Positions 7,069 through 12,047 of a stretch of DNA of 12,047 nt are shown here, one piece after another; positions within the stretch are counted from its first letter, which is position 1, and the number at the start of each line of letters is the position of its first letter. A program made the position numbers and the translations under genes. The notes beneath the pieces are model-generated. The model had not been told where the DNA came from. It ran no database searches and worked only from the letters and a program-made list of their open reading frames with translations. This stretch comes from Sphingomonadaceae bacterium (GTDB taxonomy: Bacteria; Pseudomonadota; Alphaproteobacteria; Sphingomonadales; Sphingomonadaceae): the NCBI GenBank assembly GCA_004282995.1, contig SHLU01000050.1, positions 1 through 12,047 of the forward strand, read 5' to 3'.

Positions 7069-7608
7069 TCAGTCTTGCGGGACGGTGAAGGTGCCCCTTA
7101 CCCGTCCCCCCGATTCACTGGTTCCGGGACTGGCCGAACTGCCCCCATCGACGCTGGAGACACCGGAGTTGAGATCGATCACCAGCCTGCCGCCGCTCAA
7201 ACGGTTGGCGCTCTGATTCAAGCGAACATTGCCAACCATGGTGATGATCCGCCGGTTGAGGTCATAGATCGCGGTGTTGCCTTGCGCCCGCTCGCTGCCG
7301 CGGGTCACGGTCACGCCGCCGCTAGCGACGATGCGGTTGATATCGACTCCTGCCGTGCTGCTGTAGAGCAGTGTCACGCGGTCGGCCCTTACTGTGAGAC
7401 CCGCCTGCTGGACTACAACCCCGCCGGAGAACACGGCGCGATCCTGGCGATCCTGTATTTCGAAGCGACCGGCATCGACATTGATGGGCGCGCGCGAATT
7501 ATGCCCGGAGATGGCCTGGGCATGCAGTTGGATCCCGCCGGCAATCGCGCAGGTGGCAGCGAATGCGATCACGAAGCGCTGCAATGCGCGGGTGGACGAA
7601 AGTTTCAT
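7069..7608 (-). CDS. lptA: Lipopolysaccharide transport periplasmic protein LptA
   Basis: A 179-residue periplasmic protein of the OstA/LptA family. In the known system LptA forms the beta-jellyroll bridge that carries lipopolysaccharide from LptC at the inner membrane to LptD at the outer membrane. A signal peptide (1-30, hydrophobic core about 12-25, likely cut after LHA) precedes the repetitive strand pattern: PINVDAGRFEIQDRQDRAVFSGGV, QAGLTVRADRVTLLY, RAQGNTAIYDLNRRIITMVGNV and LSGGRLVIDLNSG. The tail is Gly/Ser-rich. The ATG at 7608 has GAGGA with 7-base spacing and shares a base with the lptC TGA (TGATG); a GTG one codon earlier is possible. It is co-transcribed with lptC and rnd. The gene expected next, lptB, is not present downstream. 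Confidence 0.93.
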   Translation of the reverse strand: MKLSSTRALQRFVIAFAATCAIAGGIQLHAQAISGHNSRAPINVDAGRFEIQDRQDRAVFSGGVVVQQAGLTVRADRVTLLYSSTAGVDINRIVASGGVTVTRGSERAQGNTAIYDLNRRIITMVGNVRLNQSANRLSGGRLVIDLNSGVSSVDGGSSASPGTSESGGRVRGTFTVPQD

Positions 7609-8285
7609 CACTGCATCCTCAATTCGCTCGGCATCGCACCGGGTACGATACGCATTTTGACATTACCGATCAGCGTTGTCGTGCGGGCGGCAAGGTCTAT
7701 CCGCATCTGGTTGGCGGAAAAGGTGCCGGCGGGGATTGCACCGCGAACCCCGCCTGATCCGGTAACCAGCTTGTCGGCGAGATCGATGGCCACCCCTTCG
7801 GCCACGAAGCGGTAGCCATTGGCGGAAGACATCCGCAACGGCCCTTCTACCTCCAGCATGTCTTCCTCGATTGTGTAGGCCCCGCCCTCGGCCGTCAATT
7901 GCCCAGGCCCGTCCTCCAACAGGATCCGAGCCACGACATCGCTCAGTCGCACGATGCCTTCGGCGCTGGACTGCTGCACCGCCTCGTCGGCGGTAAGCGA
8001 GAACGGCCGACCCTGGTTATCGGTCCCGCGATAGAGTGCATTGTCGACCCGCAAGCGTTCCTCGATCACTGCCACCTTGTCACGGTCGAGAAGGAAGGAA
8101 ATCTCGCCGCGCGGGCTCAAGGGTGTGATCACCATCAGCGCCGCCACGACACCGACCGCCATTGGCAGTGACCAACCCAGGAACCGCACCAGCCGATCGT
8201 GGAAACCACCGGGCGCGGCGAAAGCCTGGCGGCCCTGCCGCAATTCCTTCGCGTCCTGCGTTTCGATCCGGTGGTGCTTGACCAT
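7608..8285 (-). CDS. lptC: LPS export protein LptC
   Basis: A 225-residue single-pass inner-membrane protein. The cytoplasmic N-terminus (1-34, basic) is followed by one transmembrane helix (about 35-54) and the periplasmic LptC beta-jellyroll: ISFLLDRDKV, NALYRGTDNQGRPFSLTADEAVQ (a hallmark of the family), LEVEGPLRMSSANGYRFVAEGVAIDL and the closing strands FSANQMRIDLAARTTTLIGNVKMRI. In the known system LptC receives lipid from the LptB2FG transporter and passes it to LptA. It starts 19 bases after the rnd stop and its stop overlaps the lptA start. The Shine-Dalgarno is poor, which suggests translation coupled to rnd. The length is normal for alphaproteobacteria. Confidence 0.93.
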   Translation of the reverse strand: MVKHHRIETQDAKELRQGRQAFAAPGGFHDRLVRFLGWSLPMAVGVVAALMVITPLSPRGEISFLLDRDKVAVIEERLRVDNALYRGTDNQGRPFSLTADEAVQQSSAEGIVRLSDVVARILLEDGPGQLTAEGGAYTIEEDMLEVEGPLRMSSANGYRFVAEGVAIDLADKLVTGSGGVRGAIPAGTFSANQMRIDLAARTTTLIGNVKMRIVPGAMPSELRMQ

Positions 8286-8304
8286 GACAGCGCGCGCAAA
8301 CGTC

Positions 8305-8925
8305 CTAGCTGTGGCTGAAGATATCGTGGTCTTCCCAACCGGCTATGTCGAGCCTCGCGCGGGTGGGAAGGAAATCGAAACAGGCCTGAGCAATGTCCAT
8401 GCGCCCTTCGCGTTCAAGCCGGGGTAGAAGCGCCTCGCGCATGCGATGCAAATAGCGCACATCGCTGGCCGCGTAGTCGCGCTGCGCATCGTTGATGTGG
8501 GGCGCGCCCCAATCGCTCGACTGTTGTTGCTTGGACAGGTTCTCGCCAAGCAGTTCCTCGGCCAGGTTCTTGAGGCCGTGGCGGTCGGTATAAGTGCGCA
8601 CAAGCTTGCTGGCGATCTTGGTGCAGAACGCCGGCGCCGCCATGACGCCGAGATAATACTCGATCGCGGCGAGGTCGAAGCGAGCGAAATGATAGAGCTT
8701 CAGGCGACTTTGATCGCCAAGTAGCGCCTTGAGGTTGGGTGCATCGTAATTGCTGCCGGGCGCAAAGCGCACAAGGTGCTCATCGGGTCCGCCGTCGCTG
8801 ATCTGTACGATGCACAGCCGGTCGCGCCGGGTGACGAGGCCCATGGTCTCGCTGTCCACGGCCAGCGGGCTGTCCCCTGCAAGGACACCTGCAGGGAGGT
8901 CTTCTTCATGAAAATGCACGGTCAT
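8305..8925 (-). CDS. rnd: RNase D-type 3'-5' exonuclease (short form)
   Basis: A 206-residue DEDDy-type 3'-5' exonuclease. The acidic metal-binding residues are visible: Asp24 and Glu26 in AVDSETMGL, Asp84 in HFARFDLAAIEYY, and Tyr151/Asp155 in DYAASDVRYL. SKQQQSSDWGAPHINDAQRDYAA is characteristic of RNase D. E. coli RNase D has about 375 residues with two C-terminal HRDC domains; this protein ends soon after the catalytic domain, as do many alphaproteobacterial homologues found before lptC. It probably trims structured RNA 3' ends, but DNA or oligoribonucleotide substrates are possible for the short form. It is the first gene of the rnd-lptC-lptA block and divergent from ung, with about 80 bases shared as promoter region. 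Confidence 0.93.
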   Translation of the reverse strand: MTVHFHEEDLPAGVLAGDSPLAVDSETMGLVTRRDRLCIVQISDGGPDEHLVRFAPGSNYDAPNLKALLGDQSRLKLYHFARFDLAAIEYYLGVMAAPAFCTKIASKLVRTYTDRHGLKNLAEELLGENLSKQQQSSDWGAPHINDAQRDYAASDVRYLHRMREALLPRLEREGRMDIAQACFDFLPTRARLDIAGWEDHDIFSHS

Positions 8926-9005
8926 ATGTGGCTCGCTCTAGGCGCATTGGGGAAATAGGAAAAGGGGTGCTGGTTCAGGGAGCCAACGCAAGCTACCCGA
9001 TAGCC

Positions 9006-9686
9006 ATGCCCTATCAAGTTCCCCGCAGCTGGAAAGAGGCTCTTGCCGAAGCGCTCGCGTTACCGGAAACGCGCAATCTGATCGACTGGCTCATTGCCGA
9101 GGAAGCAGCGGGAAAATTCATCCATCCCCCTGCCGATAAGCGACTGGCTGCATTCGAACTGACTCCCCTCGATCAGGTGAAGGTCGTAATACTCGGGCAG
9201 GATCCCTACCACGGTCCGGGGCAGGCCCACGGGCTCAGCTTCTCGGTGCCGCACGGAATGAAGCTGCCGCCGAGCCTGCGCAATATTTACCGCGAACTGC
9301 ACGGTGATCTCGGCCTCATACCACCGACGCACGGCAATCTGGAAGCGTGGGCGCGGCGCGGTGTCTTGCTGCTCAACACCAGTCTCACCGTAGAGGCCGA
9401 CCGGGCCGGAAGCCATGCCGGAAAGGGTTGGGAAGCCATCACCGACGCCGCCGTCGCCGCGGTTGCGCGTGCTGATCGCCCCAGCGTTTTCATCCTGTGG
9501 GGCAAGCATGCCCAGCAAAAGATCGGTCGCATTCCCGAGTTGCAATCAGGGCCGCATCTGATCCTGTCATCGGCGCACCCCAGCCCGCTATCCGCCCATC
9601 GCGGCTTTTTCGGGTCGCGGCCGTTCAGTCAGGCCAACACGTTCCTCGAAACCCGTGGACGCGGGCCGATTGATTGGTCACTCTGA
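9006..9686 (+). CDS. ung: Uracil-DNA glycosylase
   Basis: A 226-residue family 1 uracil-DNA glycosylase, which removes uracil from DNA as the first step of base excision repair. All signature motifs are present: GQDPYH (64-69) with catalytic Asp66, the segment PPSLRNIYREL (88-98), LLLNTSLTVE (121-130) with the uracil-reading Asn124, and HPSPLSAHRGFFGSRPFS (191-208) with catalytic His191 and the DNA-intercalating loop. The ATG at 9006 gives the usual length, but it has no Shine-Dalgarno. An in-frame GTG at 8967 with AGGA 6 bases upstream would add 13 residues and is a real alternative. It lies divergent from rnd and 4 bases ahead of the DksA-like gene, so the two are probably co-transcribed. 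Confidence 0.96.
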   Translation: MPYQVPRSWKEALAEALALPETRNLIDWLIAEEAAGKFIHPPADKRLAAFELTPLDQVKVVILGQDPYHGPGQAHGLSFSVPHGMKLPPSLRNIYRELHGDLGLIPPTHGNLEAWARRGVLLLNTSLTVEADRAGSHAGKGWEAITDAAVAAVARADRPSVFILWGKHAQQKIGRIPELQSGPHLILSSAHPSPLSAHRGFFGSRPFSQANTFLETRGRGPIDWSL

Positions 9687-9690
9687 CTTC

Positions 9691-10029
9691 ATGACCGAGG
9701 ATGAAGCCCGCACCGCCTTGCTCTCCCGACAGGCCGAACTGGCCGAGGAGGACCGGATGAGTGTTGAAGGGCGTGCGCCGGTTACCCTGCAACAGGACAG
9801 CGTGGGACGACTGAGCCGGATGGACGCGATGCAGCAACAAGCCATGGCGCAGGCGCAGGAACGGCGCCGCCATGCCGAGCGGGCGCGGATTGCCGCAGCG
9901 CTGGTGCGTGTCGATGAGGGGGAGTGGGGCTATTGCGTCCATTGCGGCAAGGAGATTGCCGAACAGCGCCTCCGCCATGATCCTAGCGTTCCACGCTGCG
10001 TGGGCTGCGCAGGCGGTGCCGAACGCTGA
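9691..10029 (+). CDS. DksA/TraR-family C4 zinc-finger protein
   Basis: A 112-residue protein of the DksA/TraR family. A helical, Glu/Gln/Arg-rich region (about 1-76, including SVGRLSRMDAMQQQAMAQAQ) leads to a C4 zinc finger with Cys82, Cys85, Cys103 and Cys106 in YCVHCGKEI...PRCVGC. DksA-type proteins bind in the RNA polymerase secondary channel and adjust transcription, often with ppGpp. At 112 residues it is shorter than E. coli DksA (151), with a shorter coiled coil, closer to the small sphingomonad and phage or plasmid TraR-like forms. Its tip has a DxxGRLSRMDA arrangement rather than the DxxDxA of DksA, so it may act differently. It starts 4 bases after ung with no clear Shine-Dalgarno. 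Confidence 0.9.
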   Translation: MTEDEARTALLSRQAELAEEDRMSVEGRAPVTLQQDSVGRLSRMDAMQQQAMAQAQERRRHAERARIAAALVRVDEGEWGYCVHCGKEIAEQRLRHDPSVPRCVGCAGGAER

Positions 10030-10042
10030 CAGTGCGCGGCAA

Positions 10043-11296
10043 CTAGAACCGGGTAACCGCTCTCAGGGACACCGCCCAGCCGGGGCGGCGGGTTACAATC
10101 GAGCTGTCGATATACTGCACATCGGCCGTCAGGCGCAGCGGTTTGGCAATCTGGAAGGTATAGAATGCCTCCATGCCTTCCTCGTCTTCGAGCGCAAGGA
10201 AGGGGGTCAGCTCATCGACCAGGCCATCGCTGAGAGAATAACGGAACCAGGCAAGGCCGAAATGATCCTGCGGGCGACCAGGCACGTTGCCCGAAACGCC
10301 GAACAATCCGCTCACGTCCAGCGGCGTGGGATCGCCTTCGGAAAAGAAGACCTGCCCGAACGCGCCCCAACCCGCGCCGGGCGTATCGGCATAGGTATCG
10401 ACGAACTGGTATCCCGCCAACACGACGCTCGCAGTGCCCTGTTTTCGCCCGAAATGCGAACCCGGCGGCGGAATGAGCGCTCCGGGCAAAACCTCGGTCG
10501 GCGGACCGGTCCGCGTCGTACCGGCCAATTTGACCGCATAATAACCCGGCTGGCCGCCCAGCTTCACCGGGACGGTCACCGAAGCCAACATGCCGACGCC
10601 GGTCGCAAACGGATCCTCGAAACCGGTGTCCTGTGTGCGCAATTCCGGATCAAAGACCCACAGCCGGAATAGCGCGTCCCTGGTCGGGACAGTCAGCATC
10701 GCGCCGACCAGTTCCTGCGGCACTATCGTGCTTGGCGGCAGCGCGAAGGCCAGGTTCTGGAAACCCTCGATCCCGCCCCCGCCTATGACCGGCAGGCCCG
10801 CCGCAAGGTCGAGCACATTGATCTTGCCGACCTCGAGAGACGTGCCCGATTTCCATGTCTTGGTGACGCTGAGCGAAAGATCGAATTCCTCGCCCTGGTC
10901 CCTGGGATAGAACAACCCGGTTTGAACCGGCAGCAGTCCGATTTCACCATTGATAGATTTGCCATAACGAAGCTCCGGATGGAGCTTGATGGATAAGCTG
11001 TCGTCCAGCCCGACCGCCGAACCGGCCACCTCCGTATAGACATCGAAGCGTCCACCAAAGGCCAATTCGTCCTCGACCTCTTCGCGCACCGAGGTAGCGA
11101 GGAACTGGGTCCAGGCGATCTCTATATCGAGGGGTTGCTTGCCCGCGCCCGAAGGTTCGACCTGACCTGCGGGCGTGGCTATCGGGATCGTGTCAGCTTC
11201 GGCCAGTTGTTCGAAGGGCGGGATATTCTCCTGCGCCGATAGCGCAGTGCCGGTGAGAAATGCGCTGCTCATGATAGCAGCATCGCGCAGACGCAA
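10043..11296 (-). CDS. OprB-type carbohydrate-selective porin
   Basis: A 417-residue outer-membrane beta-barrel that reads as the OprB family. Family-like stretches are GWGAFGQVFFSEGDPTPLD, DHFGLAWFRYSLSDGL, EGMEAFYTFQIAKPLRLTADVQYI and the final strand WAVSLRAVTRF with terminal Phe. In pseudomonads OprB admits glucose and similar sugars; the substrate here is not readable from sequence. I start at TTG 11296: it gives a signal peptide MRLRDAAIMSSAFLTGTALSA with likely cleavage after Ala21, and GGAAGGA lies exactly 7 bases upstream. A GTG at 11386 has no ribosome site and would bury the signal peptide 30 residues in; the ATG at 11272 lacks basic residues. It is convergent with the DksA-like gene and downstream of gltD on the same strand, separated by 120 bases. 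Confidence 0.88.
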   Translation of the reverse strand: MRLRDAAIMSSAFLTGTALSAQENIPPFEQLAEADTIPIATPAGQVEPSGAGKQPLDIEIAWTQFLATSVREEVEDELAFGGRFDVYTEVAGSAVGLDDSLSIKLHPELRYGKSINGEIGLLPVQTGLFYPRDQGEEFDLSLSVTKTWKSGTSLEVGKINVLDLAAGLPVIGGGGIEGFQNLAFALPPSTIVPQELVGAMLTVPTRDALFRLWVFDPELRTQDTGFEDPFATGVGMLASVTVPVKLGGQPGYYAVKLAGTTRTGPPTEVLPGALIPPPGSHFGRKQGTASVVLAGYQFVDTYADTPGAGWGAFGQVFFSEGDPTPLDVSGLFGVSGNVPGRPQDHFGLAWFRYSLSDGLVDELTPFLALEDEEGMEAFYTFQIAKPLRLTADVQYIDSSIVTRRPGWAVSLRAVTRF

Positions 11297-11303
11297 CGTT
11301 AAA

Positions 11304-11310
11304 TCCTTCC
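11304..11310 (-). promoter_or_regulatory. Ribosome binding site deciding the oprB-type TTG start
   Basis: On the minus strand GGAAGGA lies 7 bases ahead of the TTG at 11296. It is among the strongest Shine-Dalgarno matches in the window, and no other candidate start of this gene has one. It supports TTG initiation over the upstream GTG or the downstream ATG. Confidence 0.7.
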
Positions 11311-11315
11311 AGAAC

Positions 11316-11341
11316 TGGCCAGCCAAACAACCGGCTGGCCA
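11316..11341. repeat. Perfect inverted repeat in the porin leader
   Basis: TGGCCAGCC (11316-11324) and GGCTGGCCA (11333-11341) are perfect complements around an 8-base loop. As minus-strand RNA this gives a 9-bp, mostly GC stem ending 5 bases before the Shine-Dalgarno of the porin. No U-run follows on the minus strand, so it is not a standard terminator of gltD, whose stop is 75 bases upstream. It may be a leader structure affecting translation or a protein-binding site. Confidence 0.75.
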
Positions 11342-11416
11342 TATGCGCGATCGCAGGTCGTCTAACGCAAAACTGTTGAGGGACACTAGAGCCGCAAGAT
11401 AATTTTGTTGGGATAA

Positions 11417-12047
11417 TCAACGCGGAAGGCAAGTCGTGCCCATCAACGCCTCATCCACGGCGCGCGCGCACTGACGGCCTTCGCGGATGGCCCAGACTAC
11501 AAGGCTCTGCCCGCGGCGCATATCGCCGCAGGTATAGATGCCCGGCTCGCTGGTCAGATAGGACTGTTCATCGGCGCAGACATTGCCGCGATCGGTGAGC
11601 GAAACGCCCGCCTTGTCGAGCAGGCCGCGCTTCCTCGGCCCGGTAAAGCCCATCGCCAGCAGAATCAGATCGGCCGGCAGCGTGAACTCGCTGCCTGGGA
11701 TCTCGTGAAATTGTCCGTCTTTCCATTCGATCCGCACACATTCGAGCCCGGTGATGGTTTCGCCATCGCCCACAACCCGCTTGGTCAGTACTGACCAATC
11801 GCGCTTGGCGCCTTCTTCGTGGCTGGAAGAGGTGCGCAACTTCAATGGCCAGTCGGGCCACGTCATTGCCTTGTCTTCTTTCTCTGGCGGTCGGGGCATG
11901 ATTTCGAGCTGGGTCACGCTCTTGGCGCCCTGTCGGTTGGACGTGCCGACACAATCGCTGCCGGTATCGCCGCCCCCAATCACGATGACATGTTTGTCCC
12001 TGGCTGTCAGCGTTCCACGCGGAGCGGCGCGCACTTCGTCATCGCCG
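11417..12047 (-). CDS. gltD: Glutamate synthase small subunit, C-terminal part (partial)
   Basis: The frame enters from the right edge with no start codon in the window; about 209 residues are visible of a protein that is usually near 480. The small (beta) subunit of NADPH-glutamate synthase takes electrons from NADPH via FAD and passes them through iron-sulfur centres to the large subunit, making glutamate from glutamine and 2-oxoglutarate. Visible marks are the dinucleotide-binding loop HVIVIGGGDTGSDCVGTSNR, then LEIMPRPPEKE, LILLAMGFTGP, and the FAD-binding C-terminus GIYTCGDMRRGQSLVVWAIREGRQCARAVDEAL. It ends with TGA at 11417-11419. The large subunit gltB is expected beyond the edge. No clear terminator follows. 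Confidence 0.95.
   Translation of the reverse strand, partial: GDDEVRAAPRGTLTARDKHVIVIGGGDTGSDCVGTSNRQGAKSVTQLEIMPRPPEKEDKAMTWPDWPLKLRTSSSHEEGAKRDWSVLTKRVVGDGETITGLECVRIEWKDGQFHEIPGSEFTLPADLILLAMGFTGPRKRGLLDKAGVSLTDRGNVCADEQSYLTSEPGIYTCGDMRRGQSLVVWAIREGRQCARAVDEALMGTTCLPR

Noticed and set aside
11398..11418. Repeated GATAAT near the gltD stop
   Set aside because: A short AT-rich direct repeat with no linked features; likely chance.

Overview
The window looks like chromosomal DNA of an alphaproteobacterium, most likely a sphingomonad of the Erythrobacter/Sphingomonas type. This is inferred from the GC-rich coding sequence, the gene order DUF3576-leuS-lptE-holA and rnd-lptC-lptA, the short RNase D and DksA proteins, and general resemblance of the proteins to that group; no database search was possible. 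Almost all of the window is ordinary core genome. I found no CRISPR array, phage gene, transposase, tRNA or rRNA, and no clear new multi-gene system.

Layout. Bases 2-58 (+) hold the last 18 codons of a small protein whose tail contains ESFPASDPPANY. Facing it are a ribbon-helix-helix protein (87-338, -) and, upstream of that, an acetoacetyl-CoA reductase (382-1104, -) of polyhydroxybutyrate metabolism; a perfect 19-bp palindrome lies between the two. A rho-independent terminator (1171-1194) closes the next minus-strand gene, an unrecognised secreted protein (1226-1972) with an outer-membrane-like C-terminus. A 312-bp gap between divergent genes follows.

The plus-strand block 2285-6836 is DUF3576 lipoprotein - leuS - lptE - holA, tightly packed (leuS and lptE share one base) and probably one operon. 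Facing it is the minus-strand block rnd - lptC - lptA (8925 down to 7069), also tightly packed. Three parts of the Lpt envelope-lipid export machine (LptE, LptC, LptA) therefore sit within about 3 kb. The expected next gene, lptB, is absent; its place holds a 68-codon remnant that resembles the start of a nucleotidyltransferase-family protein.

Divergent from rnd are ung (uracil-DNA glycosylase) and a short DksA/TraR zinc-finger protein (9006-10029, +). Convergent with these is an OprB-type porin (10043-11296, -), which I start at a TTG codon with a strong Shine-Dalgarno sequence; a perfect 9-bp-arm inverted repeat lies just upstream of that site. The window ends inside gltD, the small subunit of glutamate synthase (11417 to the edge, -).

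The items most worth a second look are the palindrome before the ribbon-helix-helix gene, the leader stem-loop of the porin, the truncated nucleotidyltransferase in the lptB position, and the unknown secreted protein at 1226-1972.
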